64,000 bases of DNA, taken from the NCBI GenBank assembly GCA_021826315.1, contig JAKAZZ010000007.1, positions 1 to 64,000 of the forward strand. The letters are read 5' to 3'. The notes below the pieces were generated by a model that had not been told where the DNA came from, did no database searches, and saw only the letters and a program-made list of their open reading frames with translations. The DNA is from Actinomycetes bacterium (GTDB lineage Bacteria; Actinomycetota; Acidimicrobiia; Acidimicrobiales; Acidimicrobiaceae). Shown here piece after piece: positions 52,685-61,592 of the stretch; the first letter of the stretch is position 1; each line of letters starts with the position of its first letter. Position numbers and translations under genes: made by a program.

Positions 52685-54277
52685 CTAATTTGTTATTAAA
52701 TGAACGTCGAGTTTGAAGACATCTTCAAAGAGCTGTCGCTTTCGACGGAGTCCATACTCCTCTAATTCAACAGCACTGCTGCTGTCGACAAAGAGAAGAA
52801 GTTGCTCGCGTTCGATCACCACTTTGACGGATTCTACAATTGTTCGATGAGAGCGATCGAGTGCGTCAGCAAGTCGAAGTAGTGCCGTTAACTTAAGCAC
52901 ACTGCTTGCTTGCGCCTTGTTCAGCTCCGCAAATGGAGGATAATCGTTCTTGGGTGTTCCCTTGCGGTGAAACCTGACGACTGAAAGAAGGCAGTTGCGT
53001 TCGTTTATGTCAAAACCAGGGAGTCGAGAGTTTTCAAGTAGATATGCGCTATGTCTGTCGTGACCTTCGACGGAGATGAACTCGCCGATGTCATGTGAGA
53101 GCCCCGCCAAATAGAGGATCTCTCGCTCTTTCTCACTAAGGCCATGGAGCTTTTTGGTCTGGTCGAATATCGATACTGCTAACTCAGCTACCTTCCGTGA
53201 GTGGCGCTCGTTCCACTTGTACCTTTCGGCGATGGCCGTTATTGACTCAACTTTGAGCGATGGATTGTCACCTTCAAATTCACTCTCGCTCACGAGGGAA
53301 AGTTCTTTGAGTATGATCCCTTCACGAAGTGCCCACTCACTCGCTAGGACTCTCTTGGGGTTTACTATGGCGAGCAATTCGGTCAAAACGATTGCGGCCG
53401 ATGGTAGGAGGTCAACCCTTTTATCGTCAACGCCTAAAAGTTTGGATCTACCTTTGAAGTCCGAGGAGATGATCATTTTGCAGGTCGTCCTGAGCTCGTC
53501 AATCGGAATCTCGCTCTGGTTTATAGATAGGTCATTCCAGCGCTTTTCATCGATTCTAAGAAGAGTCATACGAGCAATGTTTAGGAGCGATCCACTTGAG
53601 AGAATGAGTGTCGAGGGTTTGCTTTGTGAAATGGTATCGATCATCTCTTCGTCGAGATTTTGACGAATTGCTCTAGCGACCTCTTCTTTGTCAATCCCAG
53701 GTACGGTTCCAGGTGCCCGATACCTGCTAGTTAATTTTCCAACGCCAAGAGGGTAACTTGCGCAGTGGATTAGTTGACTCTGCTCCCCGACCATAATTTC
53801 CAATGAGCCACCGCCAAGATCCGCACCAACTACGGTGTCTCCCCCAAAGTCAACCCCTTGGCTTAGTGCCGTCCAAATAAGTTCTGCTTCGGTTCTACCA
53901 GCGATAACGCTTACTTTGATCCCAAGGCTCTCCTCTAGTTCGTCGACGACGACACCGGCGTTCCTTGCATCTCGAAATGCTGCGGTTGCGACTGCCTTCA
54001 TTGTCGTCGCCCCAACTGCCTTGGAGAGAGTTGTCATTCGGGCAACCACTTCGGCGATTCGTAGTCGAGTCTCATCTGAAAATCTCTTGGTGGCTGCGAC
54101 TTCGTCACCGAGGCGCATCATCTCTTTCTCTTTCAGAATTACCTCGAAGTTGTTGCGGCCGTGTCCTCTTGCTACTACCAAGTGGAAAGAGTTCGACCCC
54201 ATATCGAGCGCCGCCACGGTCACACCCTTGGGCGCCATATTTGCTAGCTCGCTATCTTTGAGGTAGTCAATCTCCAC
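52685..54277 (-). CDS. ppx: Exopolyphosphatase, Ppx/GppA family with HD-type C-terminal domain
   Basis: 530 residues. The Ppx/GppA actin-like domain (about 15-320) starts ALDMGSNSFHLVVARG and contains AVATAAFRDARN, VIAGRTEAELIW, VVGADLGGGSLEIMVG and LILSSGSLLNIARM. The C-terminal domain (about 345-500) is HD-like: LAGLSHDIGEF, EGHDRHSAYLLENS, FHRKG and LLRLADALDRSH. It degrades polyphosphate from the ends and may also cleave pppGpp. The GTG start has AAAGGAGAG upstream. It is convergent with the ppk1-CYTH pair (stop codons 18 bp apart), so synthesis and breakdown genes face each other. Confidence 0.92.
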   Translation of the reverse strand: MEIDYLKDSELANMAPKGVTVAALDMGSNSFHLVVARGHGRNNFEVILKEKEMMRLGDEVAATKRFSDETRLRIAEVVARMTTLSKAVGATTMKAVATAAFRDARNAGVVVDELEESLGIKVSVIAGRTEAELIWTALSQGVDFGGDTVVGADLGGGSLEIMVGEQSQLIHCASYPLGVGKLTSRYRAPGTVPGIDKEEVARAIRQNLDEEMIDTISQSKPSTLILSSGSLLNIARMTLLRIDEKRWNDLSINQSEIPIDELRTTCKMIISSDFKGRSKLLGVDDKRVDLLPSAAIVLTELLAIVNPKRVLASEWALREGIILKELSLVSESEFEGDNPSLKVESITAIAERYKWNERHSRKVAELAVSIFDQTKKLHGLSEKEREILYLAGLSHDIGEFISVEGHDRHSAYLLENSRLPGFDINERNCLLSVVRFHRKGTPKNDYPPFAELNKAQASSVLKLTALLRLADALDRSHRTIVESVKVVIEREQLLLFVDSSSAVELEEYGLRRKRQLFEDVFKLDVHLITN

Positions 54278-54531
54278 GTTGCTCTCCTTTGCCCACCTCT
54301 AATCTAGGGGAAGTTTTGATGAAAGGACTTTTGCCACTGAAGATAGGGTATTGCATCACTATATGCCATCGGTGATTGATGAATACTATTACAGATGAGG
54401 TTTGACAAGTAGAGTAATTCGTGAAGGGTATTTTCTAACTTTCCCGACAGTTGATCTCTATGAAGTCTGTGCGATGAATTGATTTTGCCCCGAGAGGTGC
54501 ACGAAACTAAAGAAGGCTTAGGTGACCCAAA

Positions 54532-54831
54532 GTGGCAGGAACTAAACGCGGATGGACATTTTTGACCAATCATGGCCACGTTTTCATCGCAGTGAATGCA
54601 GCACCAGATGCACTTATGAAAGATATTGCCAAAGAGGTTGGAATTACCGAACGTGCGGCTCAGATGATCCTCGCTGACCTTGTGGCCGATGGCTACATCG
54701 AAGTAACGCGGGTTGGGCGCCGTAATCACTACAAGGTAAATCCTGATACGTACTTTAGGCACCCCAACGAGGCTACGCAACAGGTGGGGATGCTTTTGAA
54801 CATCTTTAGCCAGACAAAGGTAGAGGCCTAA
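54532..54831 (+). CDS. Small winged helix-turn-helix regulator
   Basis: 99 residues forming a single winged-helix domain: WTFLTNHGHVFIAVNAAPDAL, the HTH segment MKDIAKEVGITERAAQMILADL and the wing YIEVTRVGRRNHYKVNP. It resembles small MarR/ArsR-like regulators of actinobacteria. The GTG start is placed after AGGTGA. There is no ligand-binding domain. It is divergent from ppx across 254 bp and convergent with the LPG-synthase-like gene. The target is unknown; its position suggests ppx or its own gene. A longer antisense frame (54304-54780) is a shadow. Confidence 0.8.
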   Translation: MAGTKRGWTFLTNHGHVFIAVNAAPDALMKDIAKEVGITERAAQMILADLVADGYIEVTRVGRRNHYKVNPDTYFRHPNEATQQVGMLLNIFSQTKVEA

Positions 54832-54891
54832 CGAATGGTGGGTTTCTAGAAACCGACTTTTCTACATGGTAGGCCTCTTCTTGGTTTATCC

Positions 54892-55986
54892 TTATCCTTG
54901 GGTATCTTCTTGGTCATCCAGCGTGACTGGTCCTTTCCCGAGGCCAAGCGAGACTAGGCCCCCAATGGGTATGGGGAGCCAAAAATTTATGAGTCGATAG
55001 CCGATGACGCCAAGGATCGCGATAGCTCGAGGCGAACCGAAGCCTACTAACGTTGAAGTCAGAACGCCTTCAATAACGCCTAATCCGCCAGGCGTTATCG
55101 GTATTGCTGCGAGTACATTAGCCAAACCATAGCTAACCAAAAGTGCGTCTGGATTTACGTAGTAGCCGAAGGCTGCCATAAATACCCATAGGGATGCCGC
55201 GTCAAGTATCCAGTTGAAGAATGCAAATATGACCGCACGTCGCAAAAGGTCGGGATTTGACTCAAGGTCTTTTATGCGAAGCGCAACACGTGCGAGTATT
55301 GGCATTAACTTTTCGACTCTAATAAATTTAATGTGCTCGCTTAGGCGAACGATTATACGAGCGATTCGGTCTTCTCCCCTGGTCAACGCGATTACGGTGA
55401 GGATGAAGAACGTAAAGACGAAGAGGCCAAGGCCTACGGCGATCGCATACGAAGCACTGAGTCCGTGGAGCGGAATCGATACGATTAGGGCTACCCAAAG
55501 AATGGCGTTTAAGACTACGGCCGAACCTATTCCCTGAGTTGCAATTGCGAATGCGGCGTCCGTAGTACGGGCACCTACATTAGTCATCAACCTTATTGAA
55601 AGACCGGTTCCTCCTGCAGTTCCAGCAGGAATAATGTGAGAAGTAGCCAACGCAGCTAGGTCGATTCGAAAGATCTTGCTAAAGCTAATTGCTCCCTTTG
55701 GGAGCATGGCCTCCGTCAACTTTGCATAGGCAACGAGAGCTGCAACTTCTAGCGCTATTCCTAGACCAATCCATGCGATATTTACCGTTGAAAGTACGTG
55801 GATATCTTTTCTGGCGCCAGCAATCTGTGGAAAGACTAGGTACTCAAGTACGAGTACGATTAGCACGCCCTTTGCGCCTCCAAATGCAAAGCGACGCATC
55901 GGACCCTTCTTTCGCCAAAGTTTTCGGCGCTCTTTCTTTTGCTCTTCGTGCTCTTCGATTATTGTAGCTCCGCCTTTGAACGGCAC
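54892..55986 (-). CDS. LPG-synthase-type membrane protein (flippase-like, AglD/UPF0104)
   Basis: 364 residues with a charged cytoplasmic N terminus (EEHEEQKKERRKLWRKKG) and about eight membrane segments, matching the lysylphosphatidylglycerol synthase transmembrane region without its catalytic soluble domain. Conserved marks: ATSHIIPAGTAGGTGLSIRLM, NVLAAIPITPGGLGVIEGVLT and GYRLINFWLPIPIGG. Such proteins are linked to lipid or glycolipid flipping. Neighbours of envelope type (NodB deacetylase, glycosyltransferase) support a role in glycolipid handling; that is inference. Confidence 0.85.
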   Translation of the reverse strand: MPFKGGATIIEEHEEQKKERRKLWRKKGPMRRFAFGGAKGVLIVLVLEYLVFPQIAGARKDIHVLSTVNIAWIGLGIALEVAALVAYAKLTEAMLPKGAISFSKIFRIDLAALATSHIIPAGTAGGTGLSIRLMTNVGARTTDAAFAIATQGIGSAVVLNAILWVALIVSIPLHGLSASYAIAVGLGLFVFTFFILTVIALTRGEDRIARIIVRLSEHIKFIRVEKLMPILARVALRIKDLESNPDLLRRAVIFAFFNWILDAASLWVFMAAFGYYVNPDALLVSYGLANVLAAIPITPGGLGVIEGVLTSTLVGFGSPRAIAILGVIGYRLINFWLPIPIGGLVSLGLGKGPVTLDDQEDTQG

Positions 55987-56090
55987 AATGGCCGTCTTGC
56001 CAATGCCCCTTCTCGGCTAGCTTGACTTTCTACAGCTTAATAGCAAATTGTACGGATGTGAACTAAGGTGGCATGGAGTGAGGTGAGCAG

Positions 56091-57176
56091 TTGGATCGTA
56101 AAGAGTTCATGAAGCGCGTTTTTCTAATTGACGCCATTGCCATAGCGACGATTCTGTCGATCTTCCTAGTGGTAGTCTTACACGGCTTTCTTTTGGATCT
56201 TTTGATCTCGACCATCTTTGCTATCGTTTTACATCCGATAGTCAGATTTATGGTCCGTCACAAAATTCGCCGATCCATCGCGGTTGTTGTGGTTGTCCTT
56301 GTGGGCCTTGCCGCCCTTACGGCGTTGGTTTACGTATTTACAAAACCCCTCTATTCAGCTGCGTTTACCTTTGCGCACCAGCTCCCAACCCTTGTGGCCC
56401 AAGCCCAAAGTGGAAAAGGGCAACTTGGTGCGCTCATTACGCGATTTCACATAGAGTCATTCGTTTCGTCAAATGTCTCCAAGATAACGAGTGCCGCTGG
56501 AAATCTGACTGGGACGCTCCTGTCTGCGACGAGAACATTTTTAACGGGACTTACCGGAGTAATCACCATAGCCCTACTTTCGGTATTCATTCTTCTCGAA
56601 GGGCCGAAGGTGGTTCAAAACACCCTTGGATTATTGCCCGTGGAAACTAGGGCACTTGTTCATCGAATCCTCGAACGGAGTGAGAAGGCAGTCGCCGGTT
56701 ACGTCTTCGGTAATCTCGCTACTTCAGTCATTGCAGGAGTCGTAGTTGGTGCTTCGCTCTCCATTCTGGGCGTTCCATTTGCGCTCCTACTAGCCCTTTG
56801 GGTTGCGATAGTAGACCTGCTTCCCCTTGTCGGTGGATTACTTGCTGGTGTTCCAACGGTATTTATAGCTTTTCTGCATTCGCCGATCGCTGGGGTAGTC
56901 ATGCTGGTTGTCTTCTTGACCTATCAGCAAATTGAGAATCATATCTTAAATCCCGTAGTCATGGCTCGAACGGTCAGCTTGAACCCTCTTTGGATCTTGA
57001 TCGCCGTATTGGTAGGAACTGATCTTTCAGGTTTCACAGGCGCACTTATAGGCATTCCCGTAGCTGCTATGATCCAAGTAACCTCCCAAGAACTCTGGCA
57101 CAAGTACGGCTCTTCGCGAACCATATCAAGCCAAAAAGAAGAGGATGCGCTCCCCGAGGATCCTAGCGACTTGTAA
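56091..57176 (+). CDS. AI-2E family transporter (PerM/YdiK type)
   Basis: 361-residue polytopic protein of the AI-2E transporter family. Hydrophobic pairs at about 12-35 and 40-85, a soluble loop at about 95-145, and further helices to about 335. Family marks: ILGVPFALLLALWVAIVDLLP, GGLLAGVPTVFIAFLHSP, YQQIENHILNPVVMARTVSLNP and GFTGALIGIPVAAMIQV. Substrate unknown; some members are Na+/H+ antiporters or export small molecules. TTG start with GAGGTGAG upstream. The 3' end overlaps the convergent NodB gene by 14 bases. Confidence 0.87.
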   Translation: MDRKEFMKRVFLIDAIAIATILSIFLVVVLHGFLLDLLISTIFAIVLHPIVRFMVRHKIRRSIAVVVVVLVGLAALTALVYVFTKPLYSAAFTFAHQLPTLVAQAQSGKGQLGALITRFHIESFVSSNVSKITSAAGNLTGTLLSATRTFLTGLTGVITIALLSVFILLEGPKVVQNTLGLLPVETRALVHRILERSEKAVAGYVFGNLATSVIAGVVVGASLSILGVPFALLLALWVAIVDLLPLVGGLLAGVPTVFIAFLHSPIAGVVMLVVFLTYQQIENHILNPVVMARTVSLNPLWILIAVLVGTDLSGFTGALIGIPVAAMIQVTSQELWHKYGSSRTISSQKEEDALPEDPSDL

Positions 57177-57867
57177 TTGGCCCGATCTCAATCGACTCGT
57201 CACGAAGGCGATCAATTATCAGGGGTAGTGCTCCGATCGTTGAGTTGATCGAGCCTGGCGCAGAGGTGCAGTCACTGTCGTGCAAAAGGATAGTTCCACC
57301 ACGGGGGTCGTAGCGAAAGACGTCATCTACTACAGTCTGTGCTGTAGCCACCGCTCTCCAGTCCCGCCCCCAATTTGTCCAGGTTATGACCTTAAGATCA
57401 TTCTTGTGGCACCCATAAATAGTTCCACCCGATATCACGCCGTAGGGAGGTCGATACAGTTCGATCTTCCGTTCGGTTGTCTCTTCTACGACCTCTTTGC
57501 CACGCCTGAGGTCAAAGGCGATGGTCTTGGCGCTACGAAACAGGTGATTTCGATGTTCATAACCGTGTAGGGCGATGGCGTGGCCCTCATCGGCAACCTC
57601 TTTGGTAAGAGATTTGTACTTTTCAACCATCTGTCCCAGCATGAAAAAGGTGGCTTTAGTGTTGCTATTCGCCAGGATCTCAAGGATCAAAGGAGTGTAA
57701 GAGGGGTCTGGGCCGTCGTCGAATGAGATTGCGGTGTAGCGTTGTCCATGGTTATAGCCGGTAATCGTTGGCAATATCTTCTTGGTGAGGGGGAAGAACC
57801 ATGATAGGGCACTTGCGCTATGACCAACTGTTGCGATCGATATTGCGCTCATGGCTATCTTGTTCAT
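57163..57867 (-). CDS. Polysaccharide deacetylase (NodB domain)
   Basis: 234 residues. A short N-terminal hydrophobic stretch (about 4-25) may be a signal anchor. The NodB domain is complete: motif 1 AISFDDGPDPSYTP (metal Asp), KATFFMLGQMVEKY, motif 2 HGYEHRNH (HxxxH metal ligands), motif 3 YRPPYGVISG and motif 5 TILLHDSD. So this should be an active metal-dependent deacetylase acting on GlcNAc-containing glycans outside the membrane. It follows by 28 bp a glycosyltransferase carrying what looks like a degenerate NodB domain; both are on the minus strand and probably one operon. Confidence 0.92.
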   Translation of the reverse strand: MNKIAMSAISIATVGHSASALSWFFPLTKKILPTITGYNHGQRYTAISFDDGPDPSYTPLILEILANSNTKATFFMLGQMVEKYKSLTKEVADEGHAIALHGYEHRNHLFRSAKTIAFDLRRGKEVVEETTERKIELYRPPYGVISGGTIYGCHKNDLKVITWTNWGRDWRAVATAQTVVDDVFRYDPRGGTILLHDSDCTSAPGSINSTIGALPLIIDRLRDESIEIGPITSR

Positions 57868-57895
57868 AGTACTTCTTGCCCTTTAAGCGATTGAT

Positions 57896-59671
57896 CTACT
57901 GTACGTGGGTGGCAAAGTCAGTAGGTGTGAGTTGCGAGAATGGTAAGATCGTGAAGCTTTGCTTGTTCAGCGCTGTCAGGACGTGCTTGATCTCGACTAA
58001 CGCCGCGGAAGAGGTGAGCTTCTCCGTGGGAATGAGGTACGTGCGTCCAGATACTGCCTTGAACAGAAGGGGATTTTCGAGTCCATACGCCTTTACTACA
58101 GGGCTGTGTGAGATAGATGCCCAAGCAAGGTCGACGCTAGAGAGGATGCTCTCTGGAGAGTAGATCAGATTCGTCTCACCCGTTATCCTGCTTAGAATCT
58201 TCTCTGCTTTGGTGGCTCCCTCAATAGGGGCGAGAAGGCGAATACCTGAATTTATCGGCCAACCTCCATTTACGACCGTAACGCCCTTTGCTACCAAGTT
58301 TCGCACTTGGTCAGGATATTCAAGGGCTAAAGGTCCGCTCACTACTGCGCCAATCCCGGTGGTAGCTAACATCCGAATCACTTGTGGATTAGAGATCGTC
58401 GCACTTGTCATAGGTACTTCGAGATACGCATATGGTGTGGCGACTGCTGCACTTGCTATGTTGACCTCGTTTGTCGCTGCGTTTGTCGCTACATTTGCAA
58501 GGGTGACGAGCGCAATTGAACCAAAGGCAACTTTGGCGGATGTAACGAATGGACGAGGTTGGCTTGATCGTTGTCGCCTCGGGATTTCAGTTCCGGTAAA
58601 TAGGTTGGAAATCACACGCGCTGGATCGTCGACAAAGACTTGAGAAGCACGCCTTGTCGTAAGTTCAGGGTTGCGTGCTAGCTCGTGGATCGTCTCGATC
58701 AGTTCGTTTCGATTCTTTGCCCAGAGTGAGACTCCGGCAGCTTCCATCTCAATGACGTTCCGCAACCCGTGGCCCTTTATTGGGTTGTAGCTAATAACTG
58801 GAACTCCGGCTGCGAATGCCTCATTAGCAGTCAATCCGCCAGCGTTTTGTATTACCACGTCGCAGGCTGCCATAAGCTCTGGCATGCGTTCGGTCCATCC
58901 GACTACTTTTCCTACATTGAGCTTGGTCAAATCATCGAAGAGAGCCTTATTTTTACCGCAGATAACGACTGGGAAGATATCGGGTGCATCGGCAAGCGAA
59001 GTTACGGTGTCTTTGAGGTCGCCGACTCCCCAACTTCCCGCAACGATAAGTGCTGCAGCTTGGTCGGTTGGAATCTCAAATTCTTCACGAATCTGTTTTG
59101 CCAAAGATTTATCGATGTTCTTGAATCGAGAAGATACGGCCGGTCCACTCACCGATGGAGTCTTGTCTACGAGCCGCTCGACCTGCCTCACACTGATGTG
59201 GTGAACGGCTAGATACTCGTCGATTCCTTCGTCAACCCACATGGTGTGGACTGAGAAGTCGGTAAGAAATGTATAAGCCGGCACCTTCATTGGTCGTACT
59301 AGAGAGCGACGTGCTCGTCCGAGAACCAACGACGCGAAGGGGTAGGTGGTGATAACTAGATCAGCGTCGAGCTCTTTGATCCACTTGCGAATTCGCGGGA
59401 AGAAGATCTTGTAGAAGATGGTTACGATCGGCGGCTTGATGGCTTTGAATGATGCAAAGATGCGAAATAGAGCCTCGTAACTCCACTGCGCGTGGTCGAG
59501 CTGGAGTTCGTAAGTCTTTTCGAGGAATCGTCCGATCCTAGGCGCCGCATCAAGGAAGTCGCGAATTTCAACTTCGAAACCGTGGCTTTGAAGGCTTTGT
59601 GCGATCTCTTTAGCTGCGCCATCGTGTCCGGCGCCCATGCGAGCGGAGATGATCAGCACTCGTTTCGGCAT
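57896..59671 (-). CDS. MGDG-synthase-like glycosyltransferase fused to a degenerate NodB domain
   Basis: 591 residues in three parts. Residues 1 to about 360 are a GT28-type enzyme like MGDG synthase/UgtP/MurG: VLIISARMGAGHDGAAKEIA, YTFLTDFSVHTMWVDEGID, GWTERMPELMAACDVVIQNAG and GGLTANEAFAAGVPVISYNPI. About 375-398 is hydrophobic (VAFGSIALVTLANVATNAAT), a probable membrane anchor. From about 415 to 585 the chain follows the NodB fold: NPQVIRMLATTGIGAVVSG, YPDQVRNLVAKGVTVVNGG, IYSPES in the RPPYG place and ALVEIKHVLTALNKQSFTIL. The metal Asp-Asp and HxxxH motifs are absent, so this part should be inactive. It directly precedes the intact NodB gene. Confidence 0.82.
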   Translation of the reverse strand: MPKRVLIISARMGAGHDGAAKEIAQSLQSHGFEVEIRDFLDAAPRIGRFLEKTYELQLDHAQWSYEALFRIFASFKAIKPPIVTIFYKIFFPRIRKWIKELDADLVITTYPFASLVLGRARRSLVRPMKVPAYTFLTDFSVHTMWVDEGIDEYLAVHHISVRQVERLVDKTPSVSGPAVSSRFKNIDKSLAKQIREEFEIPTDQAAALIVAGSWGVGDLKDTVTSLADAPDIFPVVICGKNKALFDDLTKLNVGKVVGWTERMPELMAACDVVIQNAGGLTANEAFAAGVPVISYNPIKGHGLRNVIEMEAAGVSLWAKNRNELIETIHELARNPELTTRRASQVFVDDPARVISNLFTGTEIPRRQRSSQPRPFVTSAKVAFGSIALVTLANVATNAATNEVNIASAAVATPYAYLEVPMTSATISNPQVIRMLATTGIGAVVSGPLALEYPDQVRNLVAKGVTVVNGGWPINSGIRLLAPIEGATKAEKILSRITGETNLIYSPESILSSVDLAWASISHSPVVKAYGLENPLLFKAVSGRTYLIPTEKLTSSAALVEIKHVLTALNKQSFTILPFSQLTPTDFATHVQ

Positions 59672-59700
59672 TTAGCTAATAACCTTTTCTTCAGAAACCC

Positions 59701-60570
59701 ATGGTCTACATACTTGCAATCGCATCAGCTATATCGTTTTCACTCGCTGCTATATTCCAAAAGCGGCAAGTTAGAGGTATCTCGACCGACGCGAACTTGA
59801 AGGTCACACTATTATGGCAACTCATCAAAAACCCATATTGGATTCTAGGCGTCCTTTTCGATATCTTTGCGTTTGTGGGTCAGTTCCTGGCCCTCAAGGA
59901 CGGTTCAATATTGGTCGTCTCTCCAATTTTGGCGTTTGGACTTAGTATTACCATCTTTGCCGACGCTCTCTTTGAGCGGAAGCGGCCTTCGTGGTCTATG
60001 GTTGGCTTAACCCTAGTTGCAGGCCTTTTGCTCGCAGTCTTTCTTTCGACGACGACTACAAATGCGAGCAAATTCGTTCCAAACTTCACCCTCGGAGTTG
60101 TAATCTCACTTGTGGTAACTGTGATCTTTGTCACAGCAAGGTTTGCTCCCTTTCGCCATGCAAAGTGGTGGATCGACTTTATCTTGCCGATATTCACTGG
60201 GGTTACACACGGAATTGCCATCTTCGTGACTAAAGCGACTGCCTCACTGGTGACCACATCGGGGTTTGGCGCGCTCTTTACACACTGGCCGGGTTACGTT
60301 CTAATTTTGATCGGTGCCATCGACCTAATTATGACCCAAAGTGTCTTGCAATTAGTGGAGCTAAGTGGAGTTCTTCCGGTCGTCAACTTGCTGGAGCCCA
60401 CCGTTGCAATGGCCTTGGGGGTATTCTTCTTGAAAGACCATATCCACTCTTCGATCGGTACTTTTACAGTTGCGTTGCTTCTAGTTGCCCTCGGAGGCGT
60501 AACATTTGCAATATCAGTTCTATCGTCACGATTGGTGACCGAGGGAGACGACAGTAGTGACCGCCATTAA
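59701..60570 (+). CDS. DMT/EamA-like transporter
   Basis: 289 residues, almost wholly hydrophobic, with about nine to ten membrane helices, resembling the drug/metabolite transporter superfamily (EamA- or NIPA-like). Helix landmarks: AIASAISFSLAAIFQKRQV, LKDGSILVVSPILAFGLSITI, SVLQLVELSGVLPVVNLLEP and VALGVFFL-like ALGVFFLKDH. The substrate is unknown. It starts 29 bp from the divergent glycosyltransferase gene and overlaps the PPK2 start by 14 bases, so it is translationally coupled to PPK2. Confidence 0.8.
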   Translation: MVYILAIASAISFSLAAIFQKRQVRGISTDANLKVTLLWQLIKNPYWILGVLFDIFAFVGQFLALKDGSILVVSPILAFGLSITIFADALFERKRPSWSMVGLTLVAGLLLAVFLSTTTTNASKFVPNFTLGVVISLVVTVIFVTARFAPFRHAKWWIDFILPIFTGVTHGIAIFVTKATASLVTTSGFGALFTHWPGYVLILIGAIDLIMTQSVLQLVELSGVLPVVNLLEPTVAMALGVFFLKDHIHSSIGTFTVALLLVALGGVTFAISVLSSRLVTEGDDSSDRH

Positions 60571-61378
60571 GCATTCAATCTTTAGAGCATCGCAAGCGCT
60601 CCCACACTTGGCACAGGCTACGCATCGATCATTCTTTGGTTGTGATGATATCGAAAAAGAGGTAGCCAAAAGTGAGATGGATACTTTGCGCGAGACACTC
60701 GAAGGGCTTCAAGGGCGCCTTTGGGCCGAGAAGAAGAGCGGACTGCTCTTAGTTCTACAGGGGCTAGATACAGCCGGTAAAGATGGAACAGTACGAAGGG
60801 TCTTCAGCGGCTTCAACCCACAAGGCGTACAGGTCTATGACTTCAAAGTTCCAAGTGAAGTTGAGTTGGCTCACGACTTCTTATGGAGGGTTCATATGGC
60901 CGTTCCGAGACGTGGTGAAATTGCTCTATTCAACCGCTCGCACTATGAGGACTTGTTGGTCCCGGTGGTGAACAAGGCGATAAGCGAAGCCAAATTTGCC
61001 GAGCGAGTCCGAAGCGTCAATGACTTTGAAGCGCATCTCGCGAGAAATGGCTTCCACGTAGTCAAGATCTTCATCAACATCTCGAAAGCGGAGCAAAAGG
61101 TGCGCCTCCAGGAACGCATCGACGATCCGACGAAGAATTGGAAGTTTGATGGATCGGATCTTGTAACCCGTACTCACTTCGAAGAGTACGTGCGCCAGTA
61201 TGCTCGTGTCATCGAATTGACCGACCACGAACACGCTCCATGGTACGTGGTGCCCGGAGATCAAAAGTGGTTTAGGGATCGCGCGGTACTTCAGATCGTT
61301 GCGCATCACCTAAGAAGTCTCGACCCTAAGTTTCCGCCGCCGCCAAAGCCAATTGAAGGCGTAATTATCCCGGATTAA
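60557..61378 (+). CDS. Polyphosphate kinase 2 family (PPK2)
   Basis: 273 residues, the size of a one-domain PPK2, which transfers phosphate between polyphosphate and nucleotides (AMP, ADP or both). Motifs: Walker A-like LQGLDTAGKDGTVRRVF (about 70-86), DFLWRVHMAVPRRGEIALFNRSHYEDLL (given as family lid/Walker B region, split here: VHMAVPRRGEIALF and NRSHYEDLL), RDRAV and WYVVPGDQKWFRD. The pattern is nearest to class III (AMP/ADP-phosphorylating). The GTG start lies inside the DMT gene with GAGGGAG upstream. It complements ppk1 and ppx a few kilobases away. Confidence 0.92.
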   Translation: MTAIKHSIFRASQALPHLAQATHRSFFGCDDIEKEVAKSEMDTLRETLEGLQGRLWAEKKSGLLLVLQGLDTAGKDGTVRRVFSGFNPQGVQVYDFKVPSEVELAHDFLWRVHMAVPRRGEIALFNRSHYEDLLVPVVNKAISEAKFAERVRSVNDFEAHLARNGFHVVKIFINISKAEQKVRLQERIDDPTKNWKFDGSDLVTRTHFEEYVRQYARVIELTDHEHAPWYVVPGDQKWFRDRAVLQIVAHHLRSLDPKFPPPPKPIEGVIIPD

Positions 61379-61395
61379 TTTGTGAAGGTGTTGCA

Positions 61396-61578
61396 GTGAA
61401 CGTTGTTCGTGACCTAATTGAGTTCCTCTTTGTGGTAGCAATAGGTGGAATGGCCGTTTCGTCGATTCGACGCATCAAAGCTGCCTCGATCCACCCTTAC
61501 CTCTGTAGTGCCTGCGAGCGACCAACCGCTAGGGGCTATGCCAAGTGTCGCCACTGTGGTGCTCCCGTTGAGGAATAG
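61396..61578 (+). CDS. Small membrane protein with zinc ribbon
   Basis: 60 residues from a GTG start with AAGGTG upstream. One membrane segment (about 7-24, LIEFLFVVAIGGMAVSSI), then a zinc ribbon CSACERPTARGYAKCRHCG with two CxxC knuckles. It follows PPK2 by 17 bp and may be co-transcribed. I cannot name a family; a similar membrane-plus-ribbon layout occurs in many uncharacterised small proteins. Confidence 0.7.
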   Translation: MNVVRDLIEFLFVVAIGGMAVSSIRRIKAASIHPYLCSACERPTARGYAKCRHCGAPVEE

Positions 61579-61592
61579 GTACTGATACCGCC

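Noticed and set aside
54304-54780. Minus-strand frame of 158 codons
   Set aside because: It is antisense to the winged-helix gene at 54532-54831, whose HTH motif is convincing; the antisense product looks like a shadow.
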